64,000 nt of DNA from Lepisosteus oculatus (Eukaryota > Chordata > Actinopteri > Semionotiformes > Lepisosteidae): contig NC_090706.1 of the NCBI RefSeq assembly GCF_040954835.1, positions 28,033,148 through 28,097,147 on the forward strand, written 5' to 3'. Below the pieces are notes generated by a model. That model was not told the DNA's origin and made no database searches. It saw nothing but the letters and a program-made list of their open reading frames with translations. The translations under genes and the position numbers were made by a program. Positions 1-15,400 of this stretch are shown here, in pieces. Each line of letters opens with the position of its first letter. The first letter of the stretch is position 1.

Positions 1-382
1 TGGGACAACGTGGTGACTTACAGAACTTTCAAAGTTCCTGCTTTTGTGCTTAATTTGGAATTTGTAAAATCAAATCAATCAATTAATTTATTTTTTACAC
101 TGAGATTTAATAACCAGTCTGAGAAGTTAGGACTGCTGTTCCCCTTTAACCATAAAACAAAATGGCATTTGCCATGAAATTGTGATTCTGCATTAAGGAA
201 AAACACTGAATGAAAAGAGCTGAATCATGACTTTTACTTAGCACGGTATGAATTGGCCATACATAACAGTAGACTTCAGTGTCTGATTTAAAGGATCATC
301 TCTACAAAGATGCCCCTCCTGCTGGTCAGTCTGTGTTTGCTACAGGTCTTTCTCAATGCATGATGAAGGATGATGATGTCAC
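1..382 (-). other. ADAM19 intron 19 (partial)
   Basis: This AT-rich sequence lies beyond the transmembrane exon. I see no further exon or recognisable repeat in it. Confidence 0.5.
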
Positions 383-524
383 CTGGTTTGTGGCGCCTCC
401 AGCGGGGGGGCGGAGCTCTTCTTCAGGGGGTGGAGCCTGTGTTTGTAGCAGCACCACAGCCCGACAGCAGCCAATCCTGCGGCCAGGAGCAGGGGGAGGA
501 GCAACAGCACAGGAAGCAGGCTGC
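383..524 (-). CDS. adam19: ADAM19 exon 19: transmembrane segment
   Basis: The exon encodes [20 protein letters not shown] and [16 protein letters not shown], a single transmembrane helix with a basic stop-transfer and the start of a proline-rich tail. The donor is aaccag|gtgaca. The rest of the cytoplasmic tail is beyond the window. Confidence 0.85.
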
Positions 525-3500
525 CTACAGACACACACAGCATACAGATGTCAGCTCTCACTTGGCTTGACCTATTTCTCCGCAGAATATTTGGAATATT
601 CAGAATATGTGAATTTCCACATAATCCTATTGTCTCCAATTATTAATTCCAAGAAAGCCAATTCTGATGAGAAAACTGTACTGGCAAATTCTATCAGCAC
701 TTCCCAGATTGCACAGAAAAATGAAATGACTAAAACACCAGATCATGTATCACTACTAAGATAATTTCCGCAGCTGAAAAATATCAATTAAATCAAATCG
801 GTAACAGTTGGCTTGATTGTATTCTGCAGCAAAATGCAAATGATAAAAAAACGTACATCTCTCAGATACTGTACATGTACAAGCACCTTCAATTATTGGT
901 CGCTGTTCAACTGACTGTTAAACATCATTTGATCCCTGACTGCTGACACCGCAAAAGTCTTCCTTACTGTGCGTGGTGATGGATCCGCTGTCCAGGCTGC
1001 CTCCAGTGCCCTTCTGGTCACAGAACGGGGGCGCCCAGCCTGCGTCGCAGTGGCAGTTGTGATTGTTGTTACACAACTGAGCAGGAAGACACGAGACGAG
1101 GTCAGCAGGATCCCAGCACCAACTCCTTTTGTGAACCACTATTTGAAGCCATCTGACGTTTTCCCAGAACTAAGCTGTCACCCGGCTTGGGCCAAAGGTC
1201 TCCGCTTTACTCCAGGAACCCTGATCCCACAGGCGGACCCCGCTGATCAGCCTGCTACCACCCGCTGTGGAAGAAGATCTGTCCCACCTGTGCACATTCA
1301 GCTCGGGGCTGAGAGCCACCCGTGCACTGATCAGACGCTCGGGCATAGTTCCGAGTTTGAGCTAATCTCACCTCTGTGCTTCGACTGTGTTTGCTTGACC
1401 TGCAATTCCGGGATTTCCCTGCTCTGCTTCCTGTGCTTCCCTGGGCTTGGATTTACATGCACATTCCGATTTTTGCCTACAATTCTCCCTGCGGTGCTTT
1501 TGCCTGTGTCCTCCAGTTTCGACCTGTCACCCGCCTCCGGATTTCAACTCTGGGTTGTGTTTTGCTTTCGCCTTTTTCTCATTGCATTACTGTCCCTCAC
1601 CTGCTGCTGTGTGCTTCTTGTCTGGCCGACAACATTCCCTTGCCTGTATCTGGATCTGGCTTTAATCCCTATTTCTTATTGGAAATACTTATTTACATAA
1701 GCAATAAAACACAATTGTCTTTTTTGTGTGATCCCAACACAGATGCGCTCTTCCTCCTAAAAGGCCTGTCAATATTAAGGTCTTTTTATTTTGTGTATTT
1801 ATTGTCGTACAGTACAGCTGTGGAGCACCTGTTGTGATTCTCTTCTGTCTACACGATCTGCAGGCTATGACTGTATGCAGTCCCACTGGAGTGGTACAGC
1901 GGGCAGTATGCTTACCCCGTGCCCATTGCACTTGGTCCTGCAGTCGTCTGCCTGCAGGAAGGAGGAATTCCGGCACTGCCCCTCAAAGCAGATCTGTTGC
2001 AGAAAACAGGAAAACACAGCTTCACCTGCTGTTTGACTGAAATGAGTCCCAGAAGCCCCTGCTTCTCCTTCAGCTCCTTTCTATGTGTAAGATCAGCTCT
2101 GTCAGCCACACTGTCTGAACCCTTGTAAAAACCTTCTGGACTGATTTTCAAACTTATATTAAAAAAGAGGCTAATATTGATATCATTTTGTAAAGAAACA
2201 GACTTAAACTTCAATCCCACTGGAAATAATCCGAAAAAATTGTTTGTAATTGACTTAATTTTTATACTGACACGTTATTATATACATAAAGTGAAATGGT
2301 CTGGGAAAACATTTTAAAATAGATGTAACAGAGTATTTGCATAAAAACACGACAGCTGCGTGGACCTTATTTTTATTTACTCTGTTTAAACTTTTTTCAT
2401 AATGTGTATTTGTATTGTAATATGTACCCCTGACTATGTTATTGATGTGTTTTATGTACTCTTGTCTGTATTGTATTTGGTTTTCTTGTTCAAATAAAAA
2501 GTAAAAAAAAACACTGTAACCCAATACAGGACACTGGCCGAACTAAGCTACTGGAGCTCCCTCTACTGGCCAGTGGTGTCCAATATTCTAACTTTGCTTG
2601 TAAAACTGGTTGGTCACAATTCAAGAGGCAACGTTACAAATGCGAGGCTGCAGGCACATAGCCACAGTAATGCCAGGGTGGACAACAGCACTAAATTCAA
2701 AGCTCCTGCTTTTTCAAATTAAAAAAAAAAAACACAGTTAGGCTGCGATGAATCCCACACATCCTCTCGTCCATTTCAAAGGTCGGGAATGTGCCTGTCC
2801 TCTCTCCACAGGAAGCACTGCCAACTTCGCTGAGAAACTGTTCACAGATAAACACAAACACAAACAAATTCCCTGTCGGTCCTCACCTCCCGCTCTCCAC
2901 ACTTGGTCCCCGTCATCACCAGCCCTGGGTCCAGTGTGTCCCCCACACTTTCGTCCCCCTGACCCATTGGGTACACGTGTGTCCCCCGACACTTGAACTG
3001 CTGCCCATTTAAGGTGATGGTGGTGTCTATTGAAACAGCGTTGGTCTCCAGAGGCTTCGCGGCTGAACTCTGGCACTGGATTTTCCCACACTTGGCATGC
3101 CTTGCAAAGACAACCCCAATAAGTCATTCTGGCCGATTGTGCGGTCGACAGCTTGGGCCAGGGAACACCAGAGGAGTTCGTACAGAATCAAGGTTAAGTT
3201 TTCACAACACCATACTGCAGCAACGTCTCGCTTAAATCTGCTTCTAGGAACGCTCTTTATCCTGGATATTGTTTTAATTATTCCAAACCTGCCTGTGTCA
3301 AAGCAGGATGCCAGTTTCTCTGGTTGTGATCTGCATACAGGCCAGATGAAAGCACCTGGAGCTCACGGTGGTGGGCGTCCTGCTGGGTTTTTTCTGGTGC
3401 GAGAGGCAAAATGCAAGCAGAGACAACGTGCACGCTATCAGCCAATCAGAGCGCGGCATGACACTTGTGCACGGCACGGCCGGCTCCATTCATAATCGCT

Positions 3501-4636
3501 CATCAGGAAGAAGGCACCACCCCCCCTCCCCTCCCTCCTCGGCCTCCCAGCGCTGCCAGACTGGAGGAGAGAGGCCAGGCTGAGGTTCGTTCGGCTCCTG
3601 CTGCAGGCACGGGTGTGGAGCCAAGGTCCAGAAACTTCTCCTGTAACTGTGACTTCAAAATGAACACCTCTCTGTGTGAAATTGATTTTTAATCATATTC
3701 TGAGGTGCGAACAAAGGTCACACCATTGATCCCCCATCATGCTTGAACAGCCTGATGATGATGATGATCACTCTTTGGAATGCATCCTCAGTGCTAAGTG
3801 AGACGTTGCTGTACAAGAATTTATCTATCAGGTTTATGGAGGAAAATGAGTCTTATGAGTCTGCGGTTAGGGTAAGTTCGCACCCTGGTCATTAGAAGGG
3901 ACTGGGTAACCTGAAAGTAGTGACTAAAGGCTTGGTAATAGCTACAGACAAGACCAGTGAAGTCAATTCAGCTTATGAAGAGCTCATGGGGAATGAAACC
4001 TAGAGGGCGCCTGTGGTCCTCCATACCTAAGTGCAAGGCAGAGGGCTCAGGCCCTGTGGGAAAGGATACCCGGCCTGACCGTAGCGGAGCTGATCTCTGG
4101 GCCTCACCTGCTCTCACACCTCCTGTACTTCCCCATCAGGTCCTTCCCACAGTTCCCATACTGGTCTCCCGCTACGTTCACCTTCTCGAAGCAGGGATCT
4201 GGGGCGGGGCGGGCACCTGAGGGCAGACGGCACTCTTCACCGCACGGCCGAAAAGAAGGCAAGCCCGCTGCGCCTGGCTGTATTTAGAAGGCAGACAACT
4301 ATCCACGTCCAGAGCTAGGGTTGGAGCAGAGGGCCAACCCTGAAATTTCTGCCCGGCACCCGCAAAAACGTGCTAAAATGCTGAAAATCATGACAATCCA
4401 TCCAGCTTGATCAACCGTTTTGACGCTACCAAACCCCTGGCATTAAGCCTGGACAGTGGGCGAGCAGGGTGTTTCAGCTGCTGTGTGTTTGTTGTCGCCT
4501 GCTTGAGAAGGACACAGCAACCTGCACGACAGCAGGCGAGAGAAAGACAGGTAGACTGGAATGGGTTCCCCGAAGTCAGGAAGTGATGCAGCAAATGGTC
4601 ACATGACCACTCCCAGGAGACAACCGTTTTTTTGTT

Positions 4637-4671
<35 letters not shown>

Positions 4672-7600
4672 GATTTGTGTGTGACAATTCAAAAAGGATG
4701 CACATGACACTCACCCGGCCCCCAGAGTAACAGGCACTGCTGCTCCAGGGTCAGGCACATGCCAGTGTAGCAGTAGGCCCGGCCCCCCTCACAGGACGTC
4801 CCGTCCATCAGGTAGAAGTTGGCGGGACAGAATTCCGATGTCCCGTCACAGTACTCTGGGAGATCACACTGACCAGAGGGCTCCCGACACAGGACCCCTG
4901 GACTCTTCAGCTGGAGACACAAGAAGGAAGGGAACATGGTGGGGGGTGGAAAGAGGAGAAAAAAGAGAGATTTTTGATGTTTGTCATGAACCCACCATCC
5001 TGTATTAGCACCACACTCTTCCTCAATACAACAAACCGCACCTCAACACAACGCCCCACAGTGGAACAAGAGCTAGAGACAAACCTACACAGAGACACAG
5101 CCCCAGCGCACGGCACTCACAGCACAGGACACTCAGCACAGGACACTTCAGAGTTAGAGGAAGAACAGCACCTTGCAGTTGTGACAGCAGACCCCATGGG
5201 CACACTCCGCCCCCGCCCGCAGGGTGCAGTTATTGGCGTTACAACAGGGGCTGGAGCACTCCTGCACGCCAGGACAGAGGGGGGGAGAGAGAGAGACGGG
5301 CAGCAGGTTAGAATGGGGTTTCACAATTTTCTTCTCTGAGCCACTGACGAAGCTCTGAAGTCCTGAGCTCACTCCATTGGATCAGAACACTGGGAGGCTT
5401 TCCTAGCAGCTCAACCAGAAAAGACACCCATTATGAGTTGGGCTCTATGATCACAAGGTTCAGGTCTTGGTGATATGACTGAGTGTGACTGCGATTCCCC
5501 AAGCCCTGGGGACAGAACTGGCTCAGCACTGCTGGCAGAGGGCTGAGATTGCTCAGCCACGGTCCTCCCAGCGCTCTGGGCCCTTCCCAGGATCCTGCAG
5601 GCCTGCAGTCACGTCATTGTCAGATGTGATCCTCCAGCAGGGTGCTGTGAACTTTGCACGGTACCGAACGGTTCAGCATAACTAGTGGCTGTGCAAGGTG
5701 AGCACGTCAGACGAGCAAGACTGTTCATCTCCTTCATCCTCAGGATTGCTGGCCGGAGGAACAGAGCCCAAAACCAATTCCAGATTGGAAGGTTATACAA
5801 GAAAAAAATCCAATATTAAAAACAGAACATTGCACATTTTAAAAATGGATGTCATTTCTCCCGATCTTTAAACATGACGAGCCATTAATTAATTGATTGG
5901 GTACTGATTGATCACCTGACTAATTGATCAATCGATTGATTGATTGGTTTGGTTGATTGATTGGTGGTTGGTTGATCAATCAGGTTATTGATTGGTTGGT
6001 TGATTAACAGGTGGATCTATTGGTTGATTGACTGGTTAGTTGATTGATCGGTCAGTTGATTGATTGGTTCGTTGATTGATGGACTGGTGGATCTATTGAC
6101 TGACTGATTCATCGATTGACTGGTTGAGTGACAGATGTAACTGGGTGGCTCCTCTGTAATCTTTCTCACTTCCCTACATTCCAAACGGGTGGCTGCTCTT
6201 ACCTCCTCCTCCCCACAGTCGCACTCCTCCCCCTCCTCCAGGTACCCGTTTCCACAGCGACGGCCTCCATACATGGCATCAGTGTTGGGGGGGTTGAAGA
6301 GGCACTTCCCGCCGCCTGAGCCCAGGTACCTCTCCAGCTCCCTCTCGTTGCACCGGTTAAAGACTCGTGGGAAAGGGTGACTGCGCAGGAGAACACCTGT
6401 GAGTCCCAGTCGCCGGCCCTCGCGCAGCGTCCTCCTGCCTTTACAGCTGCACGACAGCTGCTTTTCAAAGTGACTCTTGGAGAACGAGTTCACAAGCGTC
6501 AGCGCTTGACATTTTCACTGGGCGCCAAATGCCAAAGTAGAACGCTAGCCTTTTGAACGGTGAAAGGGTTGAGCTCGTTTCCAAACACGCGAGCACCGAG
6601 CAATGTGAAATGCCCTCGTCATGGTTTCAAACTAAGCCGCACAGCCTGGATGCATAAGCACTACTTATTTTTCAGAAGGCGAGCCAGTTTGAGATGCGTC
6701 TCCCGCCGTGACCTAATTAAGTGATTCAAGGCAGCTTTAATGTTACAGACAATCCGCGCGCACAAGAGACAGACAGCCATCTCTGGAAATGGAGAAAACC
6801 CCGTACTTAAGCCAGGAAAGTCATTAGCTGGAATGAACGCCAACATAAAACAAGAAACTTTAAAAGGAGAGCGTTCTGTCATGGCGTTTGCGGTCAGCAA
6901 AAAAGCCTACGTCTAAATGACACACAGCAATCTGTATAGGAAGAAAACAAGGGACAATATGGGTGACAGAGAGGCAGACAAGCAAAGCAGGTGTCGCTGG
7001 CACCCACCCTGTCGCCGAGGCCATGATGCAGCCTCCATCTTCCGGCCGGGCCATACAGCACCCCGAGATGTCGTGGCTCATCCCGAAATTGTGTCCCATC
7101 TCGTGGGCCATGGTAGCAGCCACTCCGATGGCAACGTGGGAGTGATCCTGCACCGAGAGGGAAATATCCGTCAGTCCAACACAGAAGAGCGTCGTTCGAT
7201 GCTGCAGAACACCAAACGAATGGCATCTGGCTTCAGGCCACCCATCCATCCATTTTCTAACTGTTTCTTCCAATTCGGGGTCACGGGGGAGCAGGAGCCT
7301 ATCCCAGCAAGCACTGGAGCCAAGTTAAGGTACAAACTGGATGGGATTCCGGTCCATCGCTGGGCAGACAGACAAAAACACTCTCTCGCACCAGGGCCAG
7401 TTGCCCACAAGCCAATTCACCAGCCGGCACGCTTTTGGACTGTGGGAGGAAACGGAAGCACCTGAGGGAAACCCATGCGAACATGGTGGGAACATGCAAA
7501 CTCCACACAGATAGCACCCCAGGTCCAAAGCTGAACCCAGAGCCCTAGCGCTGTGTAGCAGCCACCGTGCCACCCCGAGGGACTCGTTGTCTTATGATTG

Positions 7601-9398
7601 ACCAGGACAGAGACCCCCGCGTGACCGGGATGCAGGGAAACACAGAACAGCTGGAGTGCTGAGCTCTTTCGTTCTGACCACGAGGGAAAGAGACACGGGA
7701 CAGTCAGAAGCAGCTCCTCGCCTCTGCCTGCTGCTGGGCGGCCAAACAGCACGGGCACAGCTCTTACCGAGTTCACACCCCCCGACTGGTACTCGGAGCA
7801 CATGGCCTTGAGAGGCGCCAGGCCGATGGTGGACCCCTGGAAAGGGACTCCCCTGGAAACAGAGCAACAAACACAAGGCATCATGAAGGGCAAGGAGTTT
7901 CACACAGGAAAACATCCAGCGCCCCTCTCCTCGTCCAGTGCCCGAACTTAAACCTCATCACCCAGGGTACCTCATTTTTCGGGTTGTCTTTTTATTTCTT
8001 ATTACACCCATATCTCATTTTATGAATGTTCTTTTTATGAAAATCTGATGCTACGAAGCATGTGAACTGTTACGCCCATTTAGGAAAAAAAACGAAAGCC
8101 AACTTCAAAATGACGAAGAAGTGATACGAAGAAAAATATCGAAACCTATCTCACATGTGAAGAGGAAGTCGTCCTAAGACACGCTTCATATTGAGTGTTC
8201 ACAGCCATTCCACTAATTAGTATGTATGAGAGCCTACGGAGTGGCATGAGAAATGTGCGATACAGTTCACCACGTCTTGCTTCGTGCGACGTTCGCGATT
8301 GTGGGTGCTCTTACTTTTCTTAAGAATATTTATAGTTTAGACTTTATCATGGACCCTCAAGCTGTTAAGAAAATGAACACTGTGAGTGTGTGAAATTACA
8401 CAAATTTGTGAAATTAGCAAATGAAGTGGTTATAGTACTGCACTTACGTATGATGAATGAGGTCTAACTAGGTATGCTGTGTGTTGTTATTACTAAAAAC
8501 CCAATCTACAGTATGAATGTTAGTTATTATTGTTTCTTTGGTCATTTTTTGGTGAAAACGTTCAAGTAGGGATGACGTTTTGGGGACTGGAACAGACTGT
8601 AATTTTTCCCCATAAGAAATAAAGGAAATTAGCTTTTCTTTTTACACATTTTCGCTATATGAAAGGGTTTCTGGGAACGAATTACCACAAACACACTGAG
8701 GGAGCATCTTACTAACTAGGGCTCCTCTAACTATTACCACATATCATTAGAATTGAATACAGAGAGGGCTTCTGTAAGTCCAGTTAAGCAATTAAGCAAG
8801 CTTGTGTTTCAATCCAGTCCCAAGTCTGCAACAGACGAGAATCAAACGGCTGTGAAAGAGTTAGTGGACGCACAGTGCTGATATTCCTCCTCACACCAGG
8901 GTGGCTGTCCTGGATACACAGACACTCCTGGGAAAAACTAAGGTTGCTGCTGGAAGAGGTGTTAGTGGGGCCAGCAGGGGGCGCTCACCCTGCGGCTCAT
9001 GTGGGTCCTAATGCCCCAGTGTAGTGACGGGGACACTATACTGTAAACAGGCGCCGTCCTTCGGATGACACGTAAAACCGAGGTCCTGACTCTCTGTGCT
9101 CATTAAAAATCCCAGGGTGTTTCTCGAAAAGAGTAGGGGTGTACCCTGGCGTCCTGGCCAAATTTCCCATCGCTCTTTATCAATCATGGCCTCCTAACAA
9201 TCCCCCTCTATAAATTGGCTTCATTACTCTGTTCTCCTCCCCACTGATAGCTGGTGTGTGGTGAGCATTCTGGCGCACTATTGCTGCTGTTGCATCATCC
9301 AGGTGGGGCTGCACATTGGTGGTGGTGGAGGGGAGTCCCCATTACCTGTAAAGTGCTTTGAGTGGAGTGTCCAGAAAAGCGCTATATAAGTGTAAGCA

Positions 9399-9442
<44 letters not shown>

Positions 9443-12400
9443 TCATGGGGGGTGGATCGGGGGGGGGCCTTGGCGACTTACGTCACAAGCTGGGCGTTGT
9501 CATTTTTCAAGCGGGGCAGCTGTTTGCGTCTCCAGTCCAGGAAGGCGCACAGCGTGCTGAAGGGGTTGTCAGACACACTGATCTTGTCCTGGTCCGTCCA
9601 GATCTCCAGGCCGATCAGGGCGACCCGGATATTCAGAGCCTTGTAGAACTGACAGAGGAAAACGAGAGACGGGGTTGAGACAACGAAAGAACAGGAGAGA
9701 GAGATCACAGCGGTGGCCCCAGTCACACAGCCTCTGAAGCCCTCTGTAGAAAGGCTGTTGAGCTTCAGATTCATAGTCTACGGTTTCACTGTTGATCCAT
9801 CTCATACAGAAAAGAACTGGCAGAATAGTCATCGTCCAAGAACGTGAAAGTGAAAAAGATGACAAGGAACAAACAGAAACACAGCGAGTGAGAGCAGATA
9901 AATACAGAACAGCTGGAAAAAAAGAACACCAAGGTCAGTGCAACTCTGACTGAAACCTACAGGACTTTGGTCCTCCTTAAACAGCTGGGTAGACTGGAGC
10001 CACTGGGGTTAATGACCTCATTCAGGGCGCAACAGCAGTGCCTGCAGCAGGGACTTAAATCAACCGCCCACCAGCTATGAGACCAGAGACTTGTGACCCA
10101 ACACATACAGTATACAGTACACTACCTGGCTCTCACAGTCTGCTTCTCACCTTGTCTACATAATTGGCAGCTTCCAGTAGCTTCATCCGGGTCTTGTCAA
10201 AGTCACGACCATGTTTCTGAAACTGCACACAACAGCAAAAAGTACGAGGAGGTTCAGCAAGTCATTTCTCAGTACAGTTTCAGAAAGCAGAAAACGAAAA
10301 AATGAATTATAGAGTGGCAGACTGTACACCGGGAAGACTGCTAAATTTTTTTAATTTAAAAATTTAATTTATTTCATTTAATTAAATGACATTTAATTAC
10401 TCAACACAAATGAAGCACCATGTTACAAAACTAGTATTATTGAAAGTAGTATTTCTTGTTTCTTGGAAGAGCAGCACAGATCCTCGTGTTTCTCAGACTT
10501 GATAATGTTGTTGGTGCTTTTGATGCTGTACAGACTTTGGTCCTCTTGAAAATGCAATGTCCTCTTGAAGTTGTAATATCCTTGGTGCTCTTTATCATGT
10601 AATGTCCTTGTTTCTGTTGATGTAATGTCCTTCTTTCTCTTGATGTCCTTGGTATTCTGGATGATGTAATGTCTTTGGTGCTCTTGATGATGTAATGTCC
10701 TTAGTCTCTCCACTTCCAGGAGATGCAGAGTGCAGTCCCGTGGTCTTAATTACCACACAGGCATGAACCCATCCATTTTAATTGACCCCTGTTCATGTTT
10801 AATTACTATTATTGCCGTTATACTCATTAAGAGACGTTTATGCACTGCTATGGAGTGGGAGGAGGAGACTTGTAACACATTCATATCAAGCCTCGGAGAG
10901 CTTGTCTGCTTGCTGTTGCCCTTTTTCTAATAAAAGCTGAGTACTTTGTGCAAAGATTGCCTCCGCATTCTTTTGAAATAATGAGAGCACCTGTACATTT
11001 TTACTGAATTATCCCATGCTAATATTATATAGTATTAGAGTACTAGTAACAGTCTTATTACTGACTCTTACCTCTGCATTATCGGCGACTATCATCAGTT
11101 CAACATATTTCGTGTTCTTCCTGAGATCTCTCTTTTCCTACAGAAGGAAAAAGCACAAAACAACACAGCTCGACCAGAAAGCTTTAGTGATACTAGAGTT
11201 TGTGTTCTCTTCTAAAGCACTCTGAGAGAACAGGACTACAAAAAAGCAAGACGGGAGATGCTCTCCAGGTTCCACAAACTCAAGAAGCACATGATAATGG
11301 GCTTTTGATTTTCAGCATCTCTTAAGACTTTTCAAAATCAAGAAGGGGAGAAATCACGAATAAGGGAACAGGGCAACTGAGAAATTCTGCATCTTTGGCT
11401 GTTTGAGTATTAAAAAAGCACTGTACAACCACCATACAGTTAATGCCACTTCCTCCTACATTAAGGGCAGAAACACTGACATTAGAATGCAGGAGATTCT
11501 GTTGCAACAGATCCATGATTTCGGGACAATCTGATCAGTCGCACTCCTGATGGGGGAATGAAATTCCTGGCAGGGCTGCACCCTCACTCTGCCATGTTGC
11601 TCTGTGTGTATCAGACCAGCGATTATGTCCTCCAGTCTGTCCGTGTGGTCTCCATGGCGATGCCCGCAGGTGCCCTGCTGCAGCCTCAGACTCTCCACTC
11701 GGTAGACAGCGTGCTGGTCGGCGTCTGTGCCGTTGGGCAGTGGCTCGATCAGATAGCTCACCGTGTGGTTGACTGTGATCAGGCCTCTGCAGAGAAATGG
11801 GCAACAGCACAATAAATTCAAGTCTTTTATATGACCATACCTTACTTGTTCAGGACCCATAGAACAATTCTGAGGCCTTTTTTCCCCCCAAACAGCACAA
11901 CATCTGTTAATCTGTTGATGCTAAACACAAACGAAACACAACAGCATCCAGGTGGGGCTGCACACTGGTGGTGGTGGTGGAGGGGAGTCCCCATTACCTG
12001 TAAAGCGCTTCGAGTGGAGTGTCCAGAAAAGCGCTATATAAGTGTAAGCAATTATTATTATTATTATAACTATCCAATGCTGTACCTCTGAAATAAGAAT
12101 GTTTTGACTTTACAGTTTCTGTCATTTCATAGGTCTTCTGTAAAAGCAGGTGCTGATTTGTATCTCTGAATAACTCCAAAAAAACAAAAGATAATATAAA
12201 AAATGATAGGTTTCTGAGTATCACCAAAAAGATAGTAGTTCTTCACTTATTCCAGTGGTGTCCCTAGATGGGCCATGATATGGCCAGCAGCCATATCACC
12301 CTGCAACTCACAACTGGCAGCCTACTGAAGCTCAGCAGGTGGGAGCCTGGTCAGTACCTGGATGGGAGACCTCCTGGGAAAAACTAAGGCTGCTGCTAGA

Positions 12401-15400
12401 ATTGGTGTCAGTGGGGCCAGCTGGGGGTGAAAAGGTGCCATCCTTTGGATGAGATGTAAAACTGAGGTCCTGATTCTCTGTGGTAATCAAAAATCCCAGG
12501 GTATTTCTCAAAAAGAGTTTGAGAACATCACTCTGTTCTTTTCCCCACAGGTGGTGTGTGCTGAGCACACTGGAGCACTATGGCTGCCATTGCATCATCC
12601 AGGGGGGGCTGCACACTGGTGGTGAAGGGGAGCCCCCATTATCTGTAAAGCGCTTTGAGTGGAGTGTCCAGAAAAGTGCTGTATATGTGTGAGGAAGTAT
12701 CATTATCTCTGAAGGCAGGGCAAGCTTGGGCATCCATGAGCAGCCAACAAGTTCTTACCTCACAATCATGGGATGTAATATAAGCTATATAGGTCACAGC
12801 TGCATGTTCCAATGTACTTTCTTTGCTATTTCAATAGAAATTGACTTAAAGATGGAGAAAACATCCTAAAAAAACTGTAAATCCGAGGCCGACAGCTCTG
12901 GGGAACGGCCCTGTCAGGAGTGGGGCGTCGGATAGACCTCAGCCAGAACTCTGCTTCTCCTTCATCTTTACAGGCACGGACGCTGCACAGCTTTCCACTC
13001 TCCCCAGAGATTCATTTTGATGTGATTTATTGTTCGCAAAAGCATCTGTTAAGGCTCTTCTGCAGCAGCTAAAAAAAAAAATCCCCAGCATTTCCAGCCT
13101 ACAGTCTCTCTGTGTCGGTTTTTTTTTTCTGGAGTAATTCCGCAGGTCTTGGGTTTCCAGGACCCCTCCTGCAACCCTGTCCAACGGTTTCCAGATGTTT
13201 CTCCCGCAGATGTGTCTGCTTGGAGGAACACGGGGCAGGTTCATCCCTCTTCACGTGCCCCTGTGGGCGGAGAGAAAAGTCGAGGGGGAGACATACATAA
13301 CTAATGACTCTGAACCGATTTCTTAGAAATCTGGCCACCCCTGAGGTCAACAATGAGAAAGACAATGGATAACAATACAATCACAAACCATTCTTTACCA
13401 CTCTGATAAAACAAATAGCAAAAATTCCCAAAGTCGTGTTTTTTCGGAATAATAATTCTAATAATAATAATAGCTTACACTTATATAGCTCAAAGCGCTT
13501 TACAGGTAATGGAGACTCCCTTCCACCACCACCAGTGTGCAGCCCCACCTGTATGATGTGATGGCAGCCAGAGTGCACCAGTACTCTCACCTCACACCAG
13601 CTCTCAGTGGGGAGGAGAACAGAGTGATGAAGCCAGTTCATAGATGGGGATTATTAGGAGGCCATGATTGAAATTTGGCCAGGACACTGGGGTAACACCC
13701 CTGCTCTTTTCCTCCTAGGATTTTTAATGACCACAGAGAGTCAGGGCCTCGTTTTTACATCTCATCCAACTGCCTTTTTACAGTATAGTGTCCCCCGTCA
13801 CTATACTAGGCCATTAGGACCCACATAGGCCACAGGGTGAGCGCCCCCTGCTGGCCCCACTGACACCTCTTCCAGCAGCAGCCTTAGTTTTTCCCAGGAG
13901 GTCTCCCATCCAGGTACTGACCAGGCTCACACCTGCTGAGCTTCAGTGGGGCTGCCAGCTGTGAGCTGCAGGGTGATATGGCAGTAGGCAAGATTAGTCC
14001 TGTTGATCTGAGGCTGTGGGGGCAGCAGTGTGGCACAGCGGTCAGGGTACTGGACCTCTCACTGGGAGGTTGGGGGTTCAAATCCCTGCTGAGACAGTGC
14101 TGTTGTACCCCTGAGCAAGGTCCTGAAACTGAATTGTTCCAGTGAAATTTCCAACTGGGTGAAAAGGAAAGCTGCCTAGGGTACAAGCTCCAAAAGTTGG
14201 ATGTCTCGCTGTAAAATGTATCTCATCAGACGCTTGCTTGCTACTTACTGATTTTTGAGGCCGCAAAGTCAGAGGGAAGAAATATCAGACCCCTGGGTTT
14301 GTTTGCTCAAAAAGAAACAATTCTTCATTGTGCACGGTTCTCATCATGGCACCTGGTGCTGAGGCGCAACTCACAGGGGTCCGGAGAGGCCCGACAACCC
14401 TGAGGCGTGACATCAGCAGAGCAGACTGAGCTTTTTTACACACACCGAGCTGTGTGACATCAGGAAAAGACAGGTGGGCCCCAGGCCCCCGCGACTAACG
14501 CCTAACGCGGGGCCGCCAGCAGTCTCACCGCAGTCCGCGACAGGTGCTCAGCGCCACACCTGACCCCTCCTGGCCTCTCACCGCCCCGTGGTAAAAGCAG
14601 TGCTCCTGCAACAGAACAAGACACGACAGGCTGGCGTTCAGGTGCACTGACTTGATTTTACTCACCCCTTCCCTGCTCCAGCAGTACGTCAGTATCCGTA
14701 TCGGAAAGAACACCTTCCAGGTCAGGGTTCAGAGTTCAGACAATGTAGTGAGTGTATTGTTGTGATTGGACGAAGAGTTGATCGATATCCGTTCTGTGCA
14801 TTTGAATAAATATCCAGTTTCTCCAAAATGAGCTTGCAATTTTTTATTTGTTGACCACATTACGTACAGTGCCTTGCGAAAGTATTCGGCCCCCTTGAAC
14901 TTTTCAACCTTTTGCCACATTTCAGGCTTCAAACATAAAGATATAAATTTTTTATTTTATGTGAAGAATCACCAACAAGTGGGACACAATTGTGAAGTGG
15001 AACGAAATCTATTGGATTTTTGAAACTTTTTTAACTAATAAAAGAATGAAAAGTGGGGCGTGCAAAATTATTCGGCCCCTTTACTTTCAGTGCAGCAAAC
15101 TCACTCCAGAAGTTCAGAGAGGATCTCTGAATGATCCAATGTTGTCCTAAATGACTGATGGTGATAAATAGAATCCACCTGTGTGTAATCAAGTCTCTGT
15201 ATAAATGCACCTGCTCTGTGATAGTCTCAAGGTTCTGTTGAAAGCGCAGAGAGCATCATGAAGACCAAGGAACACACCAGGCAGGTCCGTAATACTGTTG
15301 TGGAGAAGTTTAAAGCCGGATTTGGATACAAAAAGATTTCCCAAGCTTCAAACATCCCAAGGAGCACTGTGCAAGCGATCATCTTGAAATGGAAGGAGTA

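Noticed and set aside
969..1700. 243-codon plus-strand open frame
   Set aside because: It starts in antisense to the ADAM19 EGF exon and continues through C/T-rich intron; no domain and no splice context.
4388..4714. Minus-strand frame with a poly-glutamine run
   Set aside because: It is the (TTG)n microsatellite read in antisense.
6917..7465. 182-codon plus-strand frame
   Set aside because: It is antisense to ADAM19 exon 11 and then runs through a tRNA-headed SINE.
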